Below are positions 20,001 to 27,887 of a stretch of 64,000 bases of DNA, piece after piece. Both the position numbers and the translations under genes were made by a program. Under the pieces are notes generated by a model that made no database searches, had not been told where the DNA came from, and worked only from the letters and a program-made list of their open reading frames with translations. Origin of the DNA: Lyngbya sp. PCC 8106 (GTDB taxonomy: Bacteria > Cyanobacteriota > Cyanobacteriia > Cyanobacteriales > Microcoleaceae); the NCBI RefSeq assembly GCF_000169095.1, contig NZ_AAVU01000032.1, positions 19,281 through 83,280 of the forward strand, given 5' to 3'. Numbering within the stretch: the first letter of the stretch is position 1; the number at the start of each line of letters is the position of its first letter.

Positions 20001-20825
20001 TTCAATCACATCTCGCAGTTCATTTTCATTCATCGGCCCCAGCATAATATTACCTTTTTGCAAGACATCAGCTAAAGGTCGATAAGAAAGCGCATTTCCG
20101 AGAAAATCCGCCCGCATCGTGGCAACTAACACCGTTGATAAAGAAGATTGTTCCGCGAAAGATTTAAAAGTGTTTAACAGTGTATCTAGAAATTGACGAC
20201 GGATTTTTTCGTCGGGACAAAGGGTGTAAAGTTCCTCAAATTGGTCGGCTATTAATAAAGTCCGATTTTGAGGATTATTCTGTTGTATTGTTGCAAAAAC
20301 ATCGGATAATAAAACAGTATTGTTTTTAAAATATCCCGCTAATTGACGCGCTTGTGCAATGAGTTCTGTTTTATTCAAATTCGGTTCATAGAGCGGAACT
20401 AACGCTTGTGCGAGTGCATTAAAAGGGTCATTTCCCGGTCTAAAATGGGTAAATTGCCAGCGTCCAGCTTGAACCAATTTCGGCACTAATCCCGCTAAAA
20501 TTACCGAAGATTTACCGCTCCCAGACGCACCCAACACGGGAATAAAATTGCGGGTTTCGGTATATTCAAAGAGTTCTTCGACAAAGACTTCCCGCCCAAA
20601 GAAATATTCTGAATTCTCGTAACTAAAATGATATAAACCTTGATAGGGACAGATTAAGTTATCATCGAAATCATCTTCAGTGGATGTGGTAACGGTGCGT
20701 TTTTCATAATAATAATTGTAGACGACCGTCTGAGTTAAATCCCGTCCAGCTTGACCCATCTGGGACTCTTTTATGGAAGCATCATCAACATTCAAGCGTT
20801 GGTTTGAGTGGGTTTCTTGAGTCAT
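17088..20825 (-). CDS. nSTAND1 ATPase with 14 near-identical WD40 repeats and N-terminal RHIM-like motif
   Basis: A 1,245-residue protein. Residues 8-33 hold the shared motif NQRLN...SQMGQAGRDLTQT. Residues 58-480 are an nSTAND1 ATPase: PYQGLYHFSYEN, Walker A GASGSGKS at 99-106, Walker B LLIADQFEELY. A long coiled coil (RLQQQEEERKEQLAKAQKEA) and one membrane-like helix (IGAIFLSVLSVAAIAAAVGA) follow, then 14 WD40 repeats of 42 residues. Thirteen repeats have SVSIS(N/S)D-type strands with nearly the same DNA. The repeats differ mainly after the GH pair and after SG(S/G). It is 33 bases downstream of the CHAT gene. The probable role is ligand sensing by the propellers and signalling through the N-terminal motif to a protease partner; this is inference. 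Confidence 0.9.
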   Translation of the reverse strand: MTQETHSNQRLNVDDASIKESQMGQAGRDLTQTVVYNYYYEKRTVTTSTEDDFDDNLICPYQGLYHFSYENSEYFFGREVFVEELFEYTETRNFIPVLGASGSGKSSVILAGLVPKLVQAGRWQFTHFRPGNDPFNALAQALVPLYEPNLNKTELIAQARQLAGYFKNNTVLLSDVFATIQQNNPQNRTLLIADQFEELYTLCPDEKIRRQFLDTLLNTFKSFAEQSSLSTVLVATMRADFLGNALSYRPLADVLQKGNIMLGPMNENELRDVIEKPAQKLGVSFEHGLVERILDDVDKEPGNLPLLEFALTELWKKRQGKQLTHKAYEDIGEVSGALTGYADEKFSKLKPEEQQQVRRIFVQLVQPGAGTEDTRRVATQADFNESNWDLVKQLADARLVVTSRTENNAEQETVEVVHEALIRNWGQLRKWMEVDREFRTWQEQLRSAKKQWEENHRDQGSLLRGAALLKAEEKLQERPEDLEAEKLFIQESIQDRDRLQQQEEERKEQLAKAQKEALEASQAREAQQKQANKKLRIGAIFLSVLSVAAIAAAVGAWYQTVQAQKQTKNAQLNLANSLGQTSKAQLTEGKDLEAFLEAIRAGKILQKYRAKDPQVLGALIGNVYEGRERNRLLGHRSPAYSLSISSDGKTIVSGSWDYTIKVWNRETGAEIRTLKGHDNYVWSVSISNDSKTIVSGSGDNTIKVWNLETGELIRTLTGHRYGVRSVSISNDSKTIVSGSDDKTIKVWNLETGELIRTLKGHDREVSSVSISNDSKTIVSGSDDKTIKVWNRETGAEIRTLTGHRYGVRSVSISNDSKTIVSGSGDNTIKVWNLQTGKEISNLTGHNGQVWSVSISNDSKTIVSGSEDSTIKVWNLETGEEIRTLKGHDNHVWSVSISNDGTIVSCSWDNTIKVWNLETGEEIRTLTGHGGQVYSVSISNDSKTIVSGSDDNTIKVWNLQTGEEIRTLTGHDNPVTSVSISNDSKTIVSGSEDNTIKVWNLETGEEIRTLKGHGSYVRSVSISNDSKTIVSGGDNNTIKVWNRETGELIRTLTGHNSLVYSVSISNDSKTIVSGSWDNTIKVWNLETGELIRTLTGHGNPVNSVSISNDSKTIVSGSWDNTIKVWNRETGELIRTLTGHGSRVSSVSISNDSKTIVSGSSDNTIKVWNLETGELIRTLTGHGSPVSSVSISNDSKTIVSGSADNTIKVWNIDFDWLMERNCDWVRDYLQHNAPEKDKGVCEGVGSF
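17170..18930. repeat. Tandem 126-bp repeats encoding the WD40 propellers
   Basis: About 14 units of 126 bp are nearly identical at the DNA level. One unit, around 18,120, is three bases shorter, so it loses one residue (NDGT in place of NDSKT). The uniformity points to recent duplication or gene conversion. Confidence 0.9.
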
Positions 20826-20858
20826 AATTTCCTGCTTTTAAAGTAAAAATCTGGACAA

Positions 20859-21902
20859 TCAAGAATTAGATAAGGTTTTAGCTTCAACTTCTAACCAAGG
20901 CTCTAACTCAGTGAATAAAGGTTCTAATTTGGGCTGGAATTGAAGCCACACATTAGAGTCTTTGAGAACTTTGGTGGCTTTTTGTAAGCTTTTGGCTGCA
21001 TAAGTTTTATCGGGTTCGTCTTCCCGAACTGCTTCTTGAGTATTTTCTAGGTAATTTAGAGCTTTTTCCTGCTGTTTTTCGGGTAAATCTGAATTGCGAA
21101 AAATCGCCTCAATTTTCTGAATTAACGTTACAACTTCTGTAACGGTTAGTTGTTTTTCAGAGTTATCGGAATTGAACTTTTGAGTTTGAGTCAGGTCGCG
21201 TCCGGCTTGACCCAATTGAACTTTTGAAAAAGTCCCGCCACTAAAGTTCATAGATTGAGATTTAGGTTGTTCAGACATAGGTTGAGAGGATGAATTATCT
21301 TTATTTTGAGTTTCTTTAGCGTCCTGAATATCGGAAATATAATGTCGAGGACGATACCGAATTTGTGGGGTATCCGACTCCGGTATTCCTTCTAAATCAA
21401 TAGCATTGCAAGCAAAGTTGAAACATTGATCATAGGTTTTTCCGGCGCCCAAAGCTTCATAAAACGCCGTCGAAAAGTTAATCGCCGCAACATCTCCAAC
21501 CGCTTTATTCATCCCCACCACACAATCAATATATTCATGGATAGCTTGGGCTTGTTCTTCGCTGTAGCAAGCATTGAGAACAACACATTGAACTTCTTGT
21601 TGAAACTGTTTAAACAGCTTGGCTAAAGCCTCACTACTGACGAGTTGAGTTTCTCCCGAATCATTTTCTAATATCAGTCCGTTACTCCCAGAACCATGAC
21701 CCGAAAAGTGAACAATTGCAGGTTCATATTCTAATAATGCTCGTCGCAAATCTTTCACCCGAACGGCTGACTCACTCTCCACTTGAAATTGTTCTCTATT
21801 TTTTGACTGTTTCAATGCTTCTTTGATTTCGCGTGTTTCTTCTCCCAAACGTAACTGAACAGAATTTTTGGGATTGGATAATAAAATCAAAATAGTCTTC
21901 AT
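20859..21902 (-). CDS. CHAT-domain protease with internal RHIM-like motif
   Basis: A 347-residue protein. Residues 1-190 are a CHAT (caspase HetF-associated) domain: TILILLSNPKNSVQLRLGEE at the start, His69 in VHFSGHGSG and Cys112 in VVLNACYSEE as the catalytic pair, then VGDVAAINFSTAFYEALGAG. Residues 215-240 carry the motif SQSMN...VQLGQAGRDLTQT, also present at the N-termini of both flanking ATPases. The C-terminal 100 residues are helical and charged (LPEKQQEKALNYLENTQEAV), a type often found after such motifs. Spacing to both neighbours is about 30 bases, so co-transcription is likely. It is the best candidate for the effector protease of the cluster. Confidence 0.9.
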   Translation of the reverse strand: MKTILILLSNPKNSVQLRLGEETREIKEALKQSKNREQFQVESESAVRVKDLRRALLEYEPAIVHFSGHGSGSNGLILENDSGETQLVSSEALAKLFKQFQQEVQCVVLNACYSEEQAQAIHEYIDCVVGMNKAVGDVAAINFSTAFYEALGAGKTYDQCFNFACNAIDLEGIPESDTPQIRYRPRHYISDIQDAKETQNKDNSSSQPMSEQPKSQSMNFSGGTFSKVQLGQAGRDLTQTQKFNSDNSEKQLTVTEVVTLIQKIEAIFRNSDLPEKQQEKALNYLENTQEAVREDEPDKTYAAKSLQKATKVLKDSNVWLQFQPKLEPLFTELEPWLEVEAKTLSNS

Positions 21903-21928
21903 GGTTAAATCTCCTTGATGTTACGAGT

Positions 21929-24100
21929 TTAGTTAGAAATAAGATCATAATTTAGTGCGGTTCCACACTTGGAACAAAAGTTAAAGTGAGGTAGATTTTC
22001 ATGTTGGCAATTTCCACAAATTTTATTAGAGACTGATTCGGGTTCTAACGCCTTAACGGTTTTTAAAGTCTCAAGTTCTTCTGAGTTAACCGCATTAATC
22101 AAATCTATTGACTGAGAAACTTTCACCGAACTTTCTGGAACTTGTTCCGGTTCAACTTGAGCAAAATGTTCGAGTAGCATCCGGTGAATAAAGATGTAAC
22201 CGCCCCCAACTTTTTGCAGGAATATTAGTTCTGTCGCGTAGTCCAGAAAACGAGCATAATTCCAGGGTGCAACACCTTTTTTATATAGCATTGAACGCAA
22301 AGTTAAATGTTTAATACAAGCATTCCAGCCTCCGATAATTAGTCCCAAAACCAGGCAAAATCCTCCTAGACAAATCCAAAAACTATCCTCTACATAATAA
22401 AAAAATTGTGAAGCCAAAAATCCGACTGCTCCTCCCATAACCATTCCGATGCTACCAATAATTAAAGCGTTAAAAACAGATGTTTTTATTCCTTGATTTG
22501 AAACCTTTTTGTTCTCTACTTCTGCTCCTTTTACTCCTTGATTGATACAGTACAATAGTCCAGAACTTAGCCCATAACATAGCCCTCCAATTGGCTGAAA
22601 AATTACTCCAAAAGTTACCCATCCAAGCCCTCCCAAAATCAGCCCTTTCTTCAGACTGTTTTGAAATTCTTTACCCGACCATTTTAAGCTTTCAACGGTT
22701 TTTATTTCTCCTTCATATAGTCCTACAATCAGCCCTAAGATCAGCCCAGGAATTGCTCCTAAAAGCTTTCCTAAAATGGGCGCAGAACTTGACCCATAGT
22801 ATCCCCCAGAAATCTGCTTATAAATAGGTCCAAAAATTAGCCCAACAATTACCGCAAAAATTACCCCAGAAGTTAATCCACTGGTAATCCGATAAAAGAT
22901 ACGTTCTGCTTTTATTTCCAACCAAGAAGGTTGTATTTTTTCGATGAGAAATACAGTTTGAGACTCCTGTACCATCCGAGTCGCCAGCCAACCGATCCAA
23001 TGTTTGGTTTTTTCTGGCGTATATTTCATCCTCATAGCTCGACCATGACGCTGAAACATTTGCTCAATATAAGTTTCAAAAAGATGGCGACGACGTTCTT
23101 CAATGGAACCGAATTGCTGTAAATTTTCAACAGAGATATCTTTGTAAGCCATGCTGACAATACTGAGAGTCAGGGGAGATTTCATCATTTCCTGCATCGC
23201 TGTATCTTGTTGCAATAGAGTTTTGACTCCCTGAAGTTGTTCCCCTGCTTCGTCTAAATACTGATTAATATGTTTTGATGTCAGAGGTTGAACGCAGATA
23301 GCACCCCGCACTTGTAGACGATTTGAGAGGGCTTGATAGTCTTTTATTCGACTACAGACGACCATCTCAGTTAACCCATAGTTTTGCATAAACTCATTGA
23401 TGGCTTCTACACAAGCTTCTCGATGTTTGGCTCGCACCTCATCCAAACCATCCAGTAAAAGTAACAATTGTTGGTCTTTTACCCATGCTTTACCCAAAGA
23501 CTTAGAAACGCCATAGTTGCTCTGAAGTTCATCCACTAACCAATCGGCGATTTTTTGCTGCTTTTTCGCCCAAGAAGATAAGTTAAAAACCACAGGTATT
23601 GGCTGATTCAAATTGTCCGAAGTTCGAGCGATTAAATCCCGCGTTAATTTCAACAATACCGTTGTTTTTCCGGCGCCGGGTTCACCCAAAATCAGCAGCG
23701 TTCGCCCTTCTCCCATCCGATTAAATGCAGTGGTGATTCCTCGATGTATAGATAAAGATTGTTTGGACTCATCTGGGGAGATTTGAACATTACTAAAAGG
23801 ACGCTCTACCAAATCGGGTCGTTCTTCCAGTCCGAGTTCAATTATCGCCTTATTATGCAATGACCTTTCTAAAACATTCTCCACCCAAAACTCTTTAACT
23901 TCGTTGAGCAGTTTTTGTCGGAAGCGATATTCTTGTTGGGTTGGGGGTTTAACTTCTCGACGAAATAAACCTGCAAAACTCAAACTTTCATAGACCGTTA
24001 CAGTCTGAATGAGGTCACGTCCAGCCTGGCCAATTTGAGAGCCTTCTATGGATGCACCATCAATATTTAAACGTTGGTTAGGGTTGGATTGTTCGCTCAT
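21929..24100 (-). CDS. NACHT ATPase with RHIM-like motif, membrane segments and zinc ribbon
   Basis: A protein of about 723 residues from ATG at 24100 (an upstream ATG at 24118 would add six). It opens with the shared motif NQRLN...SQIGQAGRDLIQT, then a NACHT domain: Walker A GEPGAGKTT, Walker B LLLLLDGLDEV, and VVCSRIKDYQAL. The middle part has about five hydrophobic Gly-rich helices (such as VIFAVIVGLIFGPIY and FCLVLGLIIGG), suggesting membrane residence. The end is a zinc ribbon with two CxxC pairs (CGNCQHENLPHFNFCSKCG). It is the first gene of the five-gene same-strand cluster. A sensor or switch ATPase role is inferred. Confidence 0.88.
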   Translation of the reverse strand: MSEQSNPNQRLNIDGASIEGSQIGQAGRDLIQTVTVYESLSFAGLFRREVKPPTQQEYRFRQKLLNEVKEFWVENVLERSLHNKAIIELGLEERPDLVERPFSNVQISPDESKQSLSIHRGITTAFNRMGEGRTLLILGEPGAGKTTVLLKLTRDLIARTSDNLNQPIPVVFNLSSWAKKQQKIADWLVDELQSNYGVSKSLGKAWVKDQQLLLLLDGLDEVRAKHREACVEAINEFMQNYGLTEMVVCSRIKDYQALSNRLQVRGAICVQPLTSKHINQYLDEAGEQLQGVKTLLQQDTAMQEMMKSPLTLSIVSMAYKDISVENLQQFGSIEERRRHLFETYIEQMFQRHGRAMRMKYTPEKTKHWIGWLATRMVQESQTVFLIEKIQPSWLEIKAERIFYRITSGLTSGVIFAVIVGLIFGPIYKQISGGYYGSSSAPILGKLLGAIPGLILGLIVGLYEGEIKTVESLKWSGKEFQNSLKKGLILGGLGWVTFGVIFQPIGGLCYGLSSGLLYCINQGVKGAEVENKKVSNQGIKTSVFNALIIGSIGMVMGGAVGFLASQFFYYVEDSFWICLGGFCLVLGLIIGGWNACIKHLTLRSMLYKKGVAPWNYARFLDYATELIFLQKVGGGYIFIHRMLLEHFAQVEPEQVPESSVKVSQSIDLINAVNSEELETLKTVKALEPESVSNKICGNCQHENLPHFNFCSKCGTALNYDLISN

Positions 24101-24118
24101 AAATAAATTCTTGATCAC

Positions 24119-24356
24119 AAACTTAATTCCTAATTAAACGGGGACTCTAATCTAGCTAATACTTTAAGTATCTTCAAATTAATTCCAACGGTAAAGTCAC
24201 ACAAATATGCGACATATTAACTTGATCCGAAATTGGCCATGAACCCCCCAAACCTTCTTGACTGGGGGCCAATAATCGGGGACTGAAATGGCCTAACCTC
24301 CCCCTTTTGATGGCCAGGGGGATAAAAGGGGGTTTGGGGGGATTTTTGGACGGAAA
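24119..24356. other. Spacer with G-rich and C-rich inverted repeats
   Basis: AACCCCCCAAACC near 24,242 is complementary to GGTTTGGGGGG near 24,331, and CCCCCTTTT (24300-24308) pairs with AAAAGGGGG (24324-24332). The inner hairpin lies after the stop of the upstream caspase gene and can act as a terminator. The sequence resembles dispersed cyanobacterial repeat elements; a relative is at 58394-58424. Confidence 0.5.
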
Positions 24357-26408
24357 TTAGAGACTTTCTTTGACCACTAATTTAACCTGTTCTGTTGTCC
24401 ATTCATCACTCGCAAAAACTGCACGAGTTACATTCTTAGGATCGGGGTTTTCATCTGCGATCGCAGAGAATAATTCTTCAAGAGGATTACTCGCTGATTT
24501 ACCCGTTATTTCAATTTTTGGCTGATCTAAGGCGGGTAATTGTAACCAATCAAAACTCGTTCCTTTAGCCGTTGCAAAGACTTTAAGAATGTCATCCCCT
24601 TCTGTATAACCTTCTGGAAGACTGGTATTGAAACGAACAAGAGTTTCTTGTCCACGTTCTAAAATTTCATAGTCTGCACCATCAGGATGAAGCTTACCAA
24701 TACTCCAATCTGGCTGCATTGCAAGTACAGCAATATTGAGATTTTGAGGAGACTCATTGCGAATACGAAGATAGACGAACTCATCGACATCGACAGTGGG
24801 AATATTACCGGGTTCATCGAAAGGTATAAGTTCGCGTCCTTCTCCTGCTTTGCACAATTCGACTTTAATTTTTCCAGCTAATTTTGATGCTGGATCGTTG
24901 TTATCAAGCTGCATTACGGTTTGATATTTAGCCAGATGAACTAAACGTTTCATCAGAGTTTCTGCGGCTTGGGGTTCATCGACTTTTAAAGCGGGTCGAA
25001 TGTTAGAAATTGGTTCTCCTACTTTATTGAGGATTTCATACTCGCCGCTTTCATTAATACGAACTTGATAGGCAAAATCATCGCCAACGCGATCGCCGGA
25101 TACCCACTCAATACAATTATGACCTTGAACGGTTGATTTGACGTTTTCTAGTTCAGAGAAGTCTGAAGCTGTCGGTAATAAACGAACTTTTTTAACCAGT
25201 TTAACGCCGGGATTTAGAAGTAATGAACTGGCTCCTTTTTCGATGTTTTCAAATGTATTTTCACCGAAAAATTGTTTAATTTCTGCCCAAGACTCGACCG
25301 CGCCGACTTCTGCAATTTTAACAATTGCGACTCGTTTATCCGTTTGACTAAAATCGCTAATTCCGGGTGAATAAATCACAAATTCTGCACCTTTAGACAC
25401 ACCCGTTGCTTCCCCAACTTGCAACTGTACTCGGTTTTTAGCGGCATCGATATTCATCACCGGAACCGCCAATTGATAGGATGTTCCTTCACTGCTTAAA
25501 AATAAGCGATCGCCTTCACCATGCAACATCGGAGTTTGCTTATTATTATCGCTGTTAATATTAGCTAGCAAGCGATTATGAAGGGATTGATAGGTGATTT
25601 CTGATCCCAATTTTTTGAGGGAATTAATCAGCCAATAGGTCATCGCTCCGTGACGTTGACCTTCAAAAGTTGTCTCGTAAGCAGATTGATTATCCTGACA
25701 GGCTGCTAACAGCGTATAACCTTTGGGTTGAGGAAGCAAACCTGCTGCTGTAACGTTGCGTCCTCCTGCTGTTAAATTCTCCCAAGTTTGCATTAATTTT
25801 TCGGGAGAAGCAACTAAACTTTCTGTTGGTCGTGGAGTAGTGTCAATAATATTTAAACCGCGAACATCATAATCTTGATTTTCTTCATCTCGGCTTGCTC
25901 CCCCCGAATGACAACTATCCAATACAACGGTAACAATTAATCCTTTTTTGACCATGTTTTGCAGCAATTCGGCTAACTCTAAATCCCGCAAATATTGCCC
26001 TTCTTCCATACCAAGATCATTTGGAACTAAGGTTTCATCAACTCCCTGATCACCTTTTAAATCTGGATAATTTGTTGGTGTACGTCCCCCATGACCGGAA
26101 TAATGAATATAAACTCGGTCATTGGGTTGAGCCATTTCTGTGATTTGTTGGAATTTGGCGATCATGTTTTTATAACTTGGCCATAGGCTCGAATCTTCTA
26201 AGGGTTGATTGGGATTATTTGGATCATTGGTAGAGGTTAATTTTAATAAATTCTCGTCTTTGAGGTTGTAGCTATTCTTGAGATATTCCTCAACTAACGT
26301 AATATCTCGAACGCAACCTTTTAAACTTCCAAAGCTACCACCATCCGGTAATTTGTTGGGAAGATAGCAGTCATTTCCGATGAGTAAAGCGTAGAGGTTA
26401 GTGGTCAT
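24357..26408 (-). CDS. Caspase-like (C14) peptidase, second copy
   Basis: A 683-residue paralogue of the caspase at 14138-16237 with the same plan: the catalytic pair His106 (YIHYSGHGGR) and Cys166 (VVLDSCHSGG), the acidic DETLVPND segment, RGLNIIDTTPRPTES, and a long beta-rich C-terminal part with LRIRNESPQNLNIAVLAMQP. It lies upstream of the NACHT gene on the same strand but is separated by 256 bases and a hairpin, so it may be a separate transcript. Self-processing sites cannot be identified from the sequence. It probably serves in the same protease network. Confidence 0.9.
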   Translation of the reverse strand: MTTNLYALLIGNDCYLPNKLPDGGSFGSLKGCVRDITLVEEYLKNSYNLKDENLLKLTSTNDPNNPNQPLEDSSLWPSYKNMIAKFQQITEMAQPNDRVYIHYSGHGGRTPTNYPDLKGDQGVDETLVPNDLGMEEGQYLRDLELAELLQNMVKKGLIVTVVLDSCHSGGASRDEENQDYDVRGLNIIDTTPRPTESLVASPEKLMQTWENLTAGGRNVTAAGLLPQPKGYTLLAACQDNQSAYETTFEGQRHGAMTYWLINSLKKLGSEITYQSLHNRLLANINSDNNKQTPMLHGEGDRLFLSSEGTSYQLAVPVMNIDAAKNRVQLQVGEATGVSKGAEFVIYSPGISDFSQTDKRVAIVKIAEVGAVESWAEIKQFFGENTFENIEKGASSLLLNPGVKLVKKVRLLPTASDFSELENVKSTVQGHNCIEWVSGDRVGDDFAYQVRINESGEYEILNKVGEPISNIRPALKVDEPQAAETLMKRLVHLAKYQTVMQLDNNDPASKLAGKIKVELCKAGEGRELIPFDEPGNIPTVDVDEFVYLRIRNESPQNLNIAVLAMQPDWSIGKLHPDGADYEILERGQETLVRFNTSLPEGYTEGDDILKVFATAKGTSFDWLQLPALDQPKIEITGKSASNPLEELFSAIADENPDPKNVTRAVFASDEWTTEQVKLVVKESL

Positions 26409-26613
26409 GTTTTGTGTTCCTTTTGAGTGTTTTTGGATTGAATAAAATTGCTAAACAAGCGGATATTCATCTGTAGCAATTCTAAATCAGTTTTAATCTT
26501 TTTGAGTTCTTTCTCCTTACTCCCCTCGCCTCGCAGGAGAGGGGTTGGGGGAGAGGTCAAGATTGAACTAAAAGTTGCAAAGCAGGAGAAGGGTTTCGGG
26601 GAGAGGTCAAAAT
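26409..26613. other. Spacer with direct repeats, no gene seen
   Basis: It holds CCCCTCGCCTCGCAGGAGAG-type repeat DNA at about 26,522-26,541, plus two copies of GGGGGAGAGGTCAA-like sequence around 26,548 and 26,600. Short frames across it look non-coding. Confidence 0.35.
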
Positions 26614-27717
26614 TTAAGCAAAACTTACAAGCAATTTTGCCCAAGTTGCGGGGCCAACAACACCATCAACAGTTAAGTTTTTTTCTTGTTGAAACTGCTT
26701 AATAGCATCATCGGTTTTTTTGTCAAATACTCCGTTTTGGTCTACCAAGTAACCCAGTTTTTTTAATGCGGTTTGTACCTGAATAACGTCCGAACCTTCT
26801 ATGAATTTTTGCTTCAAACGCAACACCCGAGGAACCGGAAAATGACACCAAATTCCGCCACCAATATGACAAACTTCGTTAATATTATCGTAGCTATAAC
26901 GCACATTTTCACCGCTAGCATTTTTATCGTATCCGCCTTGATATCCTAACCATTTTCCGTTGGGATCATTACAAATCCATTCGTTGGTTGTCTCGTCATA
27001 ACCTTTGACAACAATAATATGACCAGAGTGGGTGAAGTAGCCATGAATGACAACTGGATTTCCGGAAGCAATATGCTGTTTAATCTCATTTTCAGACGCG
27101 AATTCTTTGAAATGGGAATTTTGTAATGCACCTTGACCATATTTTTGTCCCCACTCCCGCAACAATCGCATTAAAAATAGAGGTTTATGACGTGCTTGTT
27201 CGCTTCCAAAAAATCCATTTTCTTTATCCCATTGAGACGTTTTGAGATAGAGAACATCTTCGAGTTGAACATCTTGATCAAGATCGGTTTTAGTGCGAGA
27301 ATCAATTCCGTAATATTTCAAGATCATGGCGATACAAGTCACATTACAAGAACCGCCCGGGTTATATTTATTATTGTGTTGGGTGTGGAAAGGAACGGCT
27401 AAATTAACTTTGGGTAGAAGTGTTGGTGGAAATTTTTGAGCATCACGACTTCCGCGAGCAACTTCTGCGTTAAAGATTTCGACTTCACTCGCCAAACAAT
27501 AGTATTGTTTATCGATATCTTCGAGCGCAACTGAACGCACATCAACATCTTCTAAGATGACTCGAATGTGATTTCCTTGTAAGTTGAGGGTGTATCCACT
27601 AATCGGAATTTCATCACCTGCTTTATAGACGAGGAGATGTTCAGGTAAGAGTTTTTCGGGAGTAAAAGGAAAGCGTTTCAGGTAGGAATCTGTTTTGAAG
27701 TGTAGAATATATTGCAT
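26614..27717 (-). CDS. C39-like cysteine peptidase with peptidoglycan-binding domain
   Basis: A 367-residue protein. The first 95 residues are beta-rich and unassigned. Residues 100-290 form a papain-like C39_2 domain with the nucleophile in GGSCNVTCIAMILKYYG and the His in THSGHIIVVKGYD, followed by WICNDPNG. Residues 300-365 are a peptidoglycan-binding domain (VQTALKKLGYLVDQNGVFD and VDGVVGPATW). No signal peptide is visible. The next gene upstream encodes a lysozyme with a similar C-terminal domain, so the two may act on the same cell wall. The substrate is not known. Confidence 0.85.
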   Translation of the reverse strand: MQYILHFKTDSYLKRFPFTPEKLLPEHLLVYKAGDEIPISGYTLNLQGNHIRVILEDVDVRSVALEDIDKQYYCLASEVEIFNAEVARGSRDAQKFPPTLLPKVNLAVPFHTQHNNKYNPGGSCNVTCIAMILKYYGIDSRTKTDLDQDVQLEDVLYLKTSQWDKENGFFGSEQARHKPLFLMRLLREWGQKYGQGALQNSHFKEFASENEIKQHIASGNPVVIHGYFTHSGHIIVVKGYDETTNEWICNDPNGKWLGYQGGYDKNASGENVRYSYDNINEVCHIGGGIWCHFPVPRVLRLKQKFIEGSDVIQVQTALKKLGYLVDQNGVFDKKTDDAIKQFQQEKNLTVDGVVGPATWAKLLVSFA

Positions 27718-27887
27718 GGTTTTGTTATTTTTGTTGTTGTTTTTCTGTACAATTTGAAGTGAGTCATCAAGAGAAAACGTTAATTTTTACAAAAATAACC
27801 CCCTCTTGAATTAACTCATTTTAAGGTTGCTAGTCAAGATGTAAAGTTTCAACTATTTTTTAGAAAATGGATGGATCTAAAGGGAGG

